This document shows positions 19,220 through 26,333 of a stretch of DNA of 64,000 nt, one piece after another. A program made the position numbers and the translations under genes. This DNA is from an uncultured Muribaculum sp. (GTDB lineage: Bacteria; Bacteroidota; Bacteroidia; Bacteroidales; Muribaculaceae). Position 1 is the first letter of the stretch. Every line of letters begins with the position of its first letter. The stretch spans positions 26,027 to 90,026 of the forward strand of contig NZ_CAJTYX010000004.1 of the NCBI RefSeq assembly GCF_910583865.1, written 5' to 3'. A model generated the notes under the pieces. It was not told the origin of the DNA. It saw only the letters and a list, made by a program, of their open reading frames with translations, and did not search any database.

Positions 19220-19350
19220 GCCAAAGATACGGATAAGTCGAGCGCAGAAGCAAATTTATTTGGTTTTGCCGAGCGTGAGTATCTAAGGCGATAGCCAAAG
19301 ATATGGATAAAAGTCAACGGCAAAACCAAATTTTATTCGGTTTTGCCGAG
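19220..19350 (-). promoter_or_regulatory. Tandemly duplicated promoter cassette upstream of the GSCFA gene
   Basis: Two similar 54-57-bp units (19220-19273 and 19294-19350, + strand coordinates) share gccaaagata-[c/t]ggataa...aaattt-att-ggttttgccgag. On the minus strand each contains TATCTTTG (19222-19229 and 19296-19303) and an upstream TTTG (19251-19254 and 19327-19330) at 21- and 23-nt spacing, that is, a complete Bacteroidota promoter. The distal copy also holds a 10-bp inverted repeat CGGCAAAACC/GGTTTTGCCG (19318-19327, 19339-19348). The proximal copy would serve the GSCFA gene; no gene starts after the distal copy alone. Confidence 0.6.
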
Positions 19351-19386
19351 GGGACATATTTTGGCTCCTGGTATTTTTATTTTGGA

Positions 19387-19458
19387 GTCGGACAGGTCAG
19401 ACAGGTCATACGGGTCGGGCAGGGCAGGTCGGACATTTCTGACTTGGGCGGATCTGCC
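19387..19458. repeat. Intergenic 9-nt-period array A
   Basis: Successive nonamers gtcggacag, gtcagacag, gtcatacgg, gtcgggcag, ggcaggtcg (19387-19431), then less regular units to about 19458. The array lies between the promoter cassette and the stop of the Dabb gene. The consensus is close to that of array H. Confidence 0.6.
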
Positions 19459-19474
19459 CGGCTTGTGGGGTTGC

Positions 19475-19768
19475 CTAAAATTCGTAGTCGACGCAGGCGC
19501 GGGCCTCTTTGTGGGCGGCAAGGAGTGAGGCTGCGGCCACGTGGGCGGGATGCTTCGCATAGGTATCGACGTCTGCCATGGTGGGAACCACGGCTGTGAG
19601 CACGACGTCCCACTGTTCGGCGGGGTTTTCGTTGATGCCGACTTCCATGCTTTGGAGCACGTCGATGCAGGCGGGGAGGGCCAGCAGGGCTTCCTTGAAC
19701 TTCTCGGCTACCTCGCGGCGTTCATCGGGAGTGCCTGAGAGCTTGAATGTTACTATATGTTTTACCAT
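19475..19768 (-). CDS. Dabb (stress-responsive alpha/beta barrel) domain protein
   Basis: A 97-residue ferredoxin-fold dimeric barrel protein. The ATG at 19768 gives the family opening MVKHIVTFKL, followed by EKFKEALLALP, SMEVGINENP, the WDVVLTAVV strand, and YAKHPAHVAAA with the conserved HPxH-type turn. The longer reading from 19828 only adds a non-homologous tail that overlaps the upstream gene. The biochemical role of such proteins is mostly unknown. It follows the ABC-F gene on the same strand after 46 bp and may be cotranscribed. Confidence 0.85.
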   Translation of the reverse strand: MVKHIVTFKLSGTPDERREVAEKFKEALLALPACIDVLQSMEVGINENPAEQWDVVLTAVVPTMADVDTYAKHPAHVAAASLLAAHKEARACVDYEF

Positions 19769-19814
19769 GTTTGTATGTGGTTTCTTAATGATATGACGGG
19801 TATTGCGCGAGTGA

Positions 19815-21434
19815 TTACCGGGCGGCATATAGACGCTCTCTGGCTGCGGCCACGCGCTCGTCGGTGATGTAGTCGTCGTAGTCCATCATCTTGTCGATGA
19901 TGCCGCCGGGAGTAAGCTCGATGATACGGTTGGCGACGGTCTGTATGAATTCGTGGTCGTGCGATGCGAAAAGGATGTTGCCTTTGAATGCCCGCAGGGT
20001 GTTGTTGAACGCCTGTATCGATTCGAGGTCGAGATGGTTTGTCGGCGAGTCGAGCACGAGGGTGTTGGCGTCGGTCATCATCATGCGCGCTATCATGCAT
20101 CGCATCTTCTCGCCTCCGGAGAGGACGGATGCCTTCTTGAGCACTTCCTCGCCGGAGAAGAGCATCTTGCCGAGGAAGCCCTTGAGGTAGATTTCGCTGG
20201 AGTCGTTGCTCCACTGGCAAAGCCAGTCGACGAGGTTGAGGTCGGTGTTGAAGAATGCCGAGTTGTCCAAGGGGAGGTAGGCGGTGGTGATGGTCTGTCC
20301 CCAGTCGAATGTGCCGGCGTCGGCTTCGCGCTTGCCATTGATTATCTCGAACAGGGCGGTCATGGCACGCGGGTCGCGGCTGAGGAACACCACCTTGTCA
20401 TCTTTCTCGATCTGGAAGTTGACATCCTTGAACAGCAGCTCGCCATCGACCGATGCTGTCAGACCGTGCACTTCAAGAATCTTGTTGCCCGGTTCGCGGG
20501 AGGGGGTGAAGATGATTCCCGGGTAGCGGCGCGACGATGGCTGTATCTCTTCCACGTTGAGCTTTTCGAGCATCTTCTTGCGCGAGGTTGTCTGTTTGGA
20601 CTTTGCCACGTTGGCCGAGAAGCGCTGGATGAATTCGAGAAGTTCCTTGCGCTTCTCCTCGGCTTTCTTGTTCTGCTGCTGCTGCTGGCGCAGGGCGAGC
20701 TGCGACGACTCGTACCAGAAGCTGTAGTTCCCGGCGAAGAGGGTCACCTTGTTGTAGTCGATGTCGAGGGTGTGGGTGCACACCGAGTCGAGGAAGTGGC
20801 GGTCGTGGGATACGACGAGCACCGTGTTCTCGAACTTCGACAGGTAGTCCTCAAGCCAGGCCACGGTGTCGAGGTCGAGGTCGTTGGTAGGCTCGTCGAG
20901 GAGCAGGTTGTCGGGGTTGCCGAAAAGGGCCTTTGCGAGGAGCACGCGCACTTTCTCGTTGCCGCTGAGGTCCTTCATGAGCATGTAGTGCTTGTCCTCC
21001 TTTATGCCGAGTCCGCTCAGGAGGGCCGCCGCGTCGCTTTCCGCGTTCCAGCCTTCGAGTTCGGCGAACTTCTCCTCAAGCTCTGCCGCACGCACTCCGT
21101 CGGCATCGGAGAAATCGGCTTTGGCGTAGATTGCATCCTTCTCCTTTATGATGTCCCATAACACGGTGTGTCCCTGGAGGACGGTGTCCATCACCGTGAA
21201 ATCGTCGAACTTGAAGTGGTCCTGCTCAAGCACCGACATGCGCTCGCCGGGACCCTGGGTGACGTTGCCGTGTGTGGGTGTGAGCTGGTCGCTGAGTATG
21301 CGCATGAGCGTTGACTTGCCTGCGCCGTTTGCGCCGATTATGCCGTAGCAGTTGCCGGGTGTGAACTTTAGGTTGACGTCCTGGAACAGGACACGCTTGC
21401 CAAACTGTTGGCCGAGGTTGTTTACAGCTATCAT
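19815..21434 (-). CDS. ABC-F family ATPase (YbiT-like) with degenerate second nucleotide site
   Basis: A soluble tandem ATPase of the ABC-F class, which acts on ribosomes in translation. The 539-residue protein has NBD1 with Walker A GANGAGKST, signature LSGNEKV and Walker B LLLDEPTND, then a Gln/Lys-rich linker (LRQQQQQNKKAEEK), then NBD2. In NBD2 the P-loop is lost (FLSRDPRAMT in place of GxxGxGKST) and the Walker B is DSPTNHLD, so the catalytic Glu is Ser; the signature LSGGEK is intact. The overall order and start MIAVNNLGQQFGKRVLF fit YbiT-type proteins. A -7 box lies upstream at 21473-21480. Confidence 0.88.
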   Translation of the reverse strand: MIAVNNLGQQFGKRVLFQDVNLKFTPGNCYGIIGANGAGKSTLMRILSDQLTPTHGNVTQGPGERMSVLEQDHFKFDDFTVMDTVLQGHTVLWDIIKEKDAIYAKADFSDADGVRAAELEEKFAELEGWNAESDAAALLSGLGIKEDKHYMLMKDLSGNEKVRVLLAKALFGNPDNLLLDEPTNDLDLDTVAWLEDYLSKFENTVLVVSHDRHFLDSVCTHTLDIDYNKVTLFAGNYSFWYESSQLALRQQQQQNKKAEEKRKELLEFIQRFSANVAKSKQTTSRKKMLEKLNVEEIQPSSRRYPGIIFTPSREPGNKILEVHGLTASVDGELLFKDVNFQIEKDDKVVFLSRDPRAMTALFEIINGKREADAGTFDWGQTITTAYLPLDNSAFFNTDLNLVDWLCQWSNDSSEIYLKGFLGKMLFSGEEVLKKASVLSGGEKMRCMIARMMMTDANTLVLDSPTNHLDLESIQAFNNTLRAFKGNILFASHDHEFIQTVANRIIELTPGGIIDKMMDYDDYITDERVAAARERLYAAR

Positions 21435-21472
21435 ATCGTATGATGGTAGTGCTTTATTTGAATTTCAAGGTG

Positions 21473-21480
21473 CAAAGTTA
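21473..21480 (-). promoter_or_regulatory. -7 box of the ABC-F gene
   Basis: TAACTTTG on the minus strand, about 39 nt before the start codon; matches TAnnTTTG. A weak TTTT-type -33 may lie at about 20 nt upstream. Confidence 0.45.
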
Positions 21481-21534
21481 CGCATTATTTCCCGAAAACC
21501 TGCATCCGATCGCACGTGTTAAAAAAGTATTCTG

Positions 21535-21542
21535 TATCTTTG
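21535..21542 (+). promoter_or_regulatory. -7 box of the duplicated secreted protein gene
   Basis: TATCTTTG, 37 nt before the ATG at 21579; matches TAnnTTTG. Confidence 0.45.
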
Positions 21543-21578
21543 CCAATTGAAATGATTTATCACATAAACACATGGAAT

Positions 21579-23045
21579 ATGAATAAAAGACTACTTGGCT
21601 TTGTTGCTGTCTCTATCGGATGCTGCGCTATGGTTTCGGCCCAGGAATGGAAATCGATAGGCAGCGGTGTGTATTACGAGGATCTTATGACGGCCCTCGA
21701 CCCTACCATAGAGCCGGGGCAGCATTGGGCTGTCGACATCGAGGAGAGCACCGCCGTGAGCGGGCTTTACCGCTTCATCCCCTATCATCAGTATTCACCT
21801 ATCGCCGAATATCTCGGCGGAGCCGACGCCACCTACATGGTGGTGCACGCCGAGAATCCCGACAAGGTATGGATAGAGGATTTCGAGCCTTATCCTGAAT
21901 ATGAGATTTATTCTTTCTCGCAGATGTGCGCCGAGTCAGGATGGGATACCTCGACCGCTTATAAGTACGGTACGCTCGCCGACGGAGTTATCAGCTTCCC
22001 CGACCGGTCGATAGCCACTGTCGATATAATGAGTGGGGATCAGCAGTGGATCAATGCCGCTACAAACGGGTTGTTCAAGATAATTCTCCCGGGCTCCGGA
22101 GAAGTCAAGGATGATTATTCGCTTTATCTCTCCTATGGATGGTGCGGGTCGGACAATCATGTGCCTGTGTTGTATAAGGCAGGCGGCGATGTAGCTTCCG
22201 TGAAGTACCTGCTCAAGAAAGGACTTGTGGAAGTCACCGACGAGTATGTGTCCCAGGTTGCTTCGGATGGCTTGACGGCTGCCGGAGGCGAGATCGTGGC
22301 TGCTCCCGCATCACGCGGGGTGCATACGCTTGTGGTGGCCACCCTTGATGCCTCCGGTGCTCCGCGCGATAAAAAGACGGCCTATGTCTACGGCTCTGAT
22401 GATGAGGAGGGACAATGGGAATCGCTCGGCATGACATGGTACAACGAGTCGTTCGTGGCCGGATACTACGAGGATATACCTGAACTTGAACTTAACGTGG
22501 AGATTCAGAAGCATAAGTCGATAGCGGGTTTCTTCCGTCTGGTCAATCCCTATGCTTCACATCCATGGAATACGGCCGTGACCCATGCGGGGCATGCCCA
22601 TTACATATACATCCATGCCGAAGATCCGGCCCATGTCTACATCGAGAATTCGCCAATAGGTACAGATTTCGGCTTTGGGGAGGGACGCGTGACCTCGACA
22701 GTGGCCAATCTGCTTGACAGCGGCTGGACTTTGGATGAGATAAAAGATGCCGGGGCAGAGTTCGGCACGCTTGTCGATGGCACTATTGAATTCCGCAACT
22801 GGGGACTTTGGTATGGCGAGCGTGATTATTTCGACGGCGGTTGGACCTCTACCGGTGAGCATTTCCGTGTGAAGATACCTGCAGGCGGACTTTCCGGTAT
22901 TATATCGCCGTCAGACGATGGCGCTGCCGCCGGGATACCTGCCGAGTATTACAATCTACAGGGTGTAAGGCTTCCCTCCCGTCCGGCATCCGGAATCTAT
23001 GTTGAGAAGCGCGGCGACAAGGTAAGCAAGGTATCGGCCCGCTGA
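21579..23045 (+). CDS. Secreted protein with internal duplication, unknown function
   Basis: A 488-residue exported protein, not recognised as a named family. From the ATG at 21579 it has a signal peptide (MNKRLLGFVAVSIGCC...VSAQ, cleavage near residue 22). Two related halves are visible, at about residues 23-165 and 290-440. Each has W-x-S-x-G, SGLYRF / AGFFRL, YMVVHAENPDKVWIE / YIYIHAEDPAHVYIE, a short GW turn and GTLADGVISF / GTLVDGTIEF. The C-terminus (AEYYNLQGVRLP...SGIYVEKRGDK) is a Bacteroidales Por-like sorting tail. It has its own promoter and terminator. Confidence 0.75.
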   Translation: MNKRLLGFVAVSIGCCAMVSAQEWKSIGSGVYYEDLMTALDPTIEPGQHWAVDIEESTAVSGLYRFIPYHQYSPIAEYLGGADATYMVVHAENPDKVWIEDFEPYPEYEIYSFSQMCAESGWDTSTAYKYGTLADGVISFPDRSIATVDIMSGDQQWINAATNGLFKIILPGSGEVKDDYSLYLSYGWCGSDNHVPVLYKAGGDVASVKYLLKKGLVEVTDEYVSQVASDGLTAAGGEIVAAPASRGVHTLVVATLDASGAPRDKKTAYVYGSDDEEGQWESLGMTWYNESFVAGYYEDIPELELNVEIQKHKSIAGFFRLVNPYASHPWNTAVTHAGHAHYIYIHAEDPAHVYIENSPIGTDFGFGEGRVTSTVANLLDSGWTLDEIKDAGAEFGTLVDGTIEFRNWGLWYGERDYFDGGWTSTGEHFRVKIPAGGLSGIISPSDDGAAAGIPAEYYNLQGVRLPSRPASGIYVEKRGDKVSKVSAR

Positions 23046-23088
23046 TCGGCTGAAGCCGGAATATAGGCGGAAGAAATGAATGAGACTG

Positions 23089-23127
23089 GGAGGTGTGCCG
23101 GATTTTTTCGGCACACCTCCGTTTTTT
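23089..23127 (+). terminator. Terminator after the duplicated secreted protein gene
   Basis: A perfect 12-bp stem, GGAGGTGTGCCG (23089-23100) with CGGCACACCTCC (23109-23120), followed by GTTTTTT. It is 43 bp after the stop codon. Confidence 0.85.
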
Positions 23128-23130
23128 GTG

Positions 23131-23184
23131 GGGATTGCTGGGATTGCCGGGCTTGTGGGTCGGACGGGTCTGGCGGGCTTGTTT
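23131..23184. repeat. Intergenic 9-nt-period array B
   Basis: Six nonamers in exact register: gggattgct, gggattgcc, gggcttgtg, ggtcggacg, ggtctggcg, ggcttgttt. It begins immediately after the terminator T-run. Confidence 0.6.
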
Positions 23185-23194
23185 TGTTGCAGCC

Positions 23195-23283
23195 GGTTGT
23201 CCCGGCTGTCCTGTCCGGGACAGTTGCAGGACAACGCGGACACTGTCCGGATTGTCCGGGACAGTACGCGGACAGGACAGTAC
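23195..23283. repeat. TGTCC/GGACA repeat block (shared with the spacer at 26.2 kb)
   Basis: Dense TGTCC and GGACA words, partly in 9-nt register (ggttgtccc, ggctgtcct, then acactgtcc, ggattgtcc, gggacagta). A 23-nt segment at 23253-23275, starting TGTCCGGGACAGTACG, is identical to 26265-26287. Confidence 0.65.
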
Positions 23284-23330
23284 GTCGGGATTCCATTGAG
23301 AATCCTCAGGGATGGAGGCGGCTGTGCAGC

Positions 23331-23356
23331 GGATGCACCGGGGGTGCATCCCTACG
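23331..23356. repeat. Palindromic hairpin element (copy 1)
   Basis: GGATGCACC-GGG-GGTGCATCC (23331-23351) followed by CTACG. The same architecture, with a different but still paired stem, recurs at 30525-30605. Confidence 0.6.
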
Positions 23357-23579
23357 GAACGCTGACGGGGAGGCGATGATATTGGATGAATAGGGGCGAA
23401 AATGCGATATGAGTTAAAATAATGTTAAAGATTGGTTTTTAGAGGGGGTGTATTGGAAAGGTTGTATACATTTGCAATGTAAAATAATAACATATCGCCT
23501 ACCATGATGGAAAAATTGTGGTAAGGGGAGGTGTATAGCATATCCGCTATCGGTGGATTGGCAGCAGGTGGAGTGATTG
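23357..23579. other. Spacer without a recognisable gene; one candidate -7 box
   Basis: No credible coding sequence is seen. TACATTTG at 23467-23474 fits the -7 consensus on the + strand, but the -33 position is poor. A 6-codon ORF (MMEKLW) follows at about 23504. The DNA leads into array E. The function of the spacer is unknown. Confidence 0.4.
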
Positions 23580-23584
23580 ATGGG

Positions 23585-23673
23585 GATTAGGGAGAATAAG
23601 GAGGTTAAGGAGAGTAGGGAGATTAGAGAGAATAGGGAGAATAAGATGTTAGGGAGAATATGGAGATTAGGGA
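23585..23673. repeat. Intergenic 9-nt-period array E (consensus GARTARGGA)
   Basis: Ten units, nine of exactly 9 nt: gattaggga, gaataagga, ggttaagga, gagtaggga, gattagaga, gaataggga, gaataagat, gttaggga (8 nt), gaatatgga, gattaggga. It lies downstream of the FISUMP-like lipoprotein gene. A 39-codon reading (23580-23699) through the array is probably fortuitous. Confidence 0.75.
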
Positions 23674-23805
23674 CTACAAACATGAGATTAAACAAATAGG
23701 AGATCAAGGTCAATATTTCCCTGATCTCCTTGTAGGCGTTAATAATGAAACGCGGTGTTGGCTTTGTGGTTACTGTTGCTACCGTTGTTATTGTTGTTAC
23801 TGTGG

Positions 23806-25065
23806 TTACTGCTTTGTGTCGCGGACAGCGCGGAGCGACATTGCCTGGGAGCGCTTGTCCTTGTTGACCTTGAAGGTACGTTTGCCGTTGATGATGAACA
23901 TGTACTGGCCGTAAAGGGTGGGGTAGGTGGCGAGGTCGGAGGACGCTTTACCCTTTGTGCCGAACCACATGGCACCGTAGGGGTTGTCATGGCCGAGGTC
24001 GCATCCACCCGAGGCATAGACACGTGTGCCGCAGGCGGGAAACCATTGTCCGTCCTGTATGGCGCCGAGATTTTCGTCGCTCCATGTCATTGAGGCGAAT
24101 TTCATCCAGTCATATGGGGTGTTACCGTCGGTATCGCTTACGGGTACTTTCCATCCCGGAGGACACGGGTCGTAGATGGTCTTTTTCCCTGATTCTCCAC
24201 CCCAGAGGTCGTCATCGCTCTGGTCGGTCCAATCGCCGGTGAGGGGGTCGTTGACCACTATCTCGTTTCCTTGCTCGTCGGTCTCGCCGGTGTTGCGGTA
24301 GGTCATCGCATAGAATGTCATGGGATTGGTCACTGACTTTGCTATAGTTCCGTGGTACTTCGTCAGCGTGCGTATGGCCGGTAGGGTGTTGCCTTCGATA
24401 TCGTATAACACTGTCTCTCCGTCGCGCCCAGGGAGGTATTCGTATGAGTCCTCTTCCATCTTGGTGGAGTCGGATGGCGCGGGGAAAGGATCCTTGCGTC
24501 CCCACTGGTATAGCATGCCGTGGGTGCGGAACTTATCGGAAGGCTTGGCGCTCAATGCCCCGAGGTTGCGGTCCATGAATGTCCATGTGGTGCCGGAGGC
24601 GTTGGGTTGTGTGGTATAGGCAGAGGCGTCGGGGTCGTAGTCGGTAATCCACAGGTGCCAGCTCCAAAGTATGGTGCCTTTGGGGTCGGTGGCGGCTATA
24701 ACGGCGTTGCCCTCAATACCATCTCCTGCATCTACGACGGCCATCTTTTCACCAGGCACATAATAGACGGTCTCGATCAGTTTCGGGGTGTCGCTCCAGA
24801 GCAGCCGGCATGCGGCTACGTCGCCTGTGGTCTCGGTGGTGGAGTTGCCTTTTAATGCTGTGGAGAAGGCCACCAATGAGCCTGGCTTCACTATGTAGCA
24901 ATTTGCTGTCTCGTTGGCCGAGAGAATCACGGCATCTCCGGGGACTACTACGAAAGGCGGGTCGATGGTGAAGATTTTGTTGTCGTCATCGCTGTCGCCG
25001 AAACATGAGGTGAATGACAGCGCGGATGCTGTTGCAACAAGCAGTGTGAGCGATAGTTTTTTCAT
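23806..25065 (-). CDS. Exported lipoprotein with FISUMP-like domain
   Basis: A 419-residue surface lipoprotein. The signal peptide ends in SFTSC (Cys about 21), followed by an acidic stretch (FGDSDDDN) typical of surface export signals in Bacteroidota. After an NCYIVKPGSLVAF strand, the main domain shows ILWSWHLWI, MDRNLGA, HGMLYQWGRKDPF, YDPCPPGWKVP and a terminal QAMSLRAVRD, a pattern shared with the Fibrobacter major paralogous (FISUMP/TIGR02145-like) domain found in many Bacteroidales surface lipoproteins. Its role is unknown; adhesion or fimbria-associated roles are suggested for relatives. Both flanks carry GARTARGGA arrays (E downstream, F upstream). Confidence 0.78.
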   Translation of the reverse strand: MKKLSLTLLVATASALSFTSCFGDSDDDNKIFTIDPPFVVVPGDAVILSANETANCYIVKPGSLVAFSTALKGNSTTETTGDVAACRLLWSDTPKLIETVYYVPGEKMAVVDAGDGIEGNAVIAATDPKGTILWSWHLWITDYDPDASAYTTQPNASGTTWTFMDRNLGALSAKPSDKFRTHGMLYQWGRKDPFPAPSDSTKMEEDSYEYLPGRDGETVLYDIEGNTLPAIRTLTKYHGTIAKSVTNPMTFYAMTYRNTGETDEQGNEIVVNDPLTGDWTDQSDDDLWGGESGKKTIYDPCPPGWKVPVSDTDGNTPYDWMKFASMTWSDENLGAIQDGQWFPACGTRVYASGGCDLGHDNPYGAMWFGTKGKASSDLATYPTLYGQYMFIINGKRTFKVNKDKRSQAMSLRAVRDTKQ

Positions 25066-25091
25066 CTTTTATCAATTATTGATTGGGTCGG

Positions 25092-25172
25092 GATTAGGGA
25101 GAGTAGGGAGAATAAGAAGAATAGGGAGGTTATGGAGATTAAGGAGAGTAGGGAGGTTAGGGGGCTTCAGGG
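25092..25172. repeat. Intergenic 9-nt-period array F (consensus GARTARGGA)
   Basis: Eight exact nonamers: gattaggga, gagtaggga, gaataagaa, gaataggga, ggttatgga, gattaagga, gagtaggga, ggttagggg. It fills nearly the whole spacer between the alpha/beta hydrolase stop and the lipoprotein start and must be transcribed if the two are cotranscribed. Same consensus as array E, on the other side of the lipoprotein gene. Confidence 0.75.
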
Positions 25173-26198
25173 TTTTTGCCGGCCTTTGTCGGGCATTTTG
25201 CTGTCGAGCCAAGAGAAGATGGTGCGGTAGGCGGCTTCGCGGATGCCGGGGGCTGAACGGACGAGGTCGTGTGTGCCGCCTTTCACGGTGGCCTCGGTGA
25301 CGGATGTGCCGAGCGGGCGACCGTAGCGGGAGATGTCGGCCACATCGAGCACGGTGTCGGAGCTGTCGCGCAGGGTGGGGCGGTCGCCCTTCCGGAAGGT
25401 GTGGTCGCTGTGCATGAGCAGCACCGGCACTTTTATCGCTCCGGGGTTTTGGCGGAGTTCGTCCTGGGCGCGGTCGATTGCACGAATCCATCCGGCGTTG
25501 ATGCGCGGCCATTCCTCGGGTTTCCAGTCGTTGTCGATGTACCATGTGCCATGGTCGAGGCGCGTGCTTCCTGTAGGTACATAGTCCGACTTGGTACCGG
25601 GCATGACCGTGAGCCTTGGCCACCATCCTCCTACGCACTGCACGGCAGGGATGAGCAGGCGTTCCTGCACGGCGCTCTGGTTCCAGTCGAGGAACGGACT
25701 GTTGAGCACGAGGGCGCGTATGGCCGTGTCGGGGTGTTCGGACATGTAGAGCGAGGTGGTGAGGCCTCCGGTGGAGTGTCCCATGAGCACGATTGAATCG
25801 ATGCCGTGGCGCTTCATGTCGGCGACGGCGGAGTCGATGTCGGGGAAGTACTCGTGCATGTCGCGTATGTCGAAGCGCGGATCGCCGGGGCGCAGCGACC
25901 GGCCATAGCGGCGCAGGTCGACAGCGTAGAAACTGTAGCATGAGTCGGCGAACCGGCGTCCCATCTCGGGCTGTAGGAAGTAGTCGTTGTAGCCGTGGAT
26001 GTAGAGCACCCCCTTGCGTGAACCGGGGCAATCGGCCAAGCGGCGCACGATGGTGGAGCGCACATGCCCGTCGTAGTCTGTGCCCTGGTCGACGGTACGG
26101 GCCTCATAGCCCGGAAACAGTTTGTCGGGTTGCCATCCGGAGGCCAACGCGGATGCCGCCGCCAGAAGCGCGACGGGGATTATGCGCCATTGTTTCAT
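25167..26198 (-). CDS. Exported alpha/beta hydrolase (serine aminopeptidase S33/monoacylglycerol lipase type)
   Basis: A 343-residue secreted hydrolase. From the ATG at 26198 the signal peptide is MKQWRIIPVALLAAASALAS. The fold is shown by VLYIHGYNDYF (oxyanion region), YAVDLRRYGRS, the nucleophile elbow LMGHSTGG (Ser about 141), the acid in VPVLLMHSDHTF and the His in KGGTHDLV. Lipase, esterase or peptidase activity cannot be told apart. The open frame extends to 26333, but the extra 45 codons read through the TGTCC repeat and are not coding. A weak case exists for cotranscription with the downstream lipoprotein gene. Confidence 0.85.
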   Translation of the reverse strand: MKQWRIIPVALLAAASALASGWQPDKLFPGYEARTVDQGTDYDGHVRSTIVRRLADCPGSRKGVLYIHGYNDYFLQPEMGRRFADSCYSFYAVDLRRYGRSLRPGDPRFDIRDMHEYFPDIDSAVADMKRHGIDSIVLMGHSTGGLTTSLYMSEHPDTAIRALVLNSPFLDWNQSAVQERLLIPAVQCVGGWWPRLTVMPGTKSDYVPTGSTRLDHGTWYIDNDWKPEEWPRINAGWIRAIDRAQDELRQNPGAIKVPVLLMHSDHTFRKGDRPTLRDSSDTVLDVADISRYGRPLGTSVTEATVKGGTHDLVRSAPGIREAAYRTIFSWLDSKMPDKGRQKP

Positions 26199-26220
26199 AT
26201 CGAGATGGTGGGGGATGCTA

Positions 26221-26333
26221 CTGTCCTGTCCGCGAACCGTCCCGGACAATCGGGACAGTTGTCCTGTCCGGGACAGTACGCGGACAGTCGGGACAGTGTC
26301 CGGAGTGTCCTGCAAATGTCCCGGACAGGACAC
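26221..26333. repeat. TGTCC/GGACA repeat block between the alpha/beta hydrolase and alaS
   Basis: A dense run of TGTCC and GGACA words that fills the whole 135-bp spacer. It shares 23 nt exactly with 23253-23275 (at 26265-26287) and 22 nt exactly with 31766-31787 (at 26312-26333). It is partly in 9-nt register. It abuts the alaS stop codon. Confidence 0.7.

Noticed and set aside
19953..21161. 402-codon open frame on the + strand opposite the ABC-F gene
   Set aside because: Antisense shadow; composition is Glu/Val/Leu low-complexity and no family is recognised.
23580..23699. 39-codon ORF MGIRENKEVKESREIREN... through array E
   Set aside because: It is the result of a 9-nt period (three codons) that avoids stops; no start signal supports it.
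23585..25172. Arrays E and F considered as CRISPR
   Set aside because: The unit is only 9 nt, no spacers exist between units and no cas genes are present.
26199..26333. N-terminal extension of the alpha/beta hydrolase through the TGTCC repeat
   Set aside because: The ATG at 26198 gives a proper signal peptide; the upstream part is repeat DNA with a stop-free frame only.
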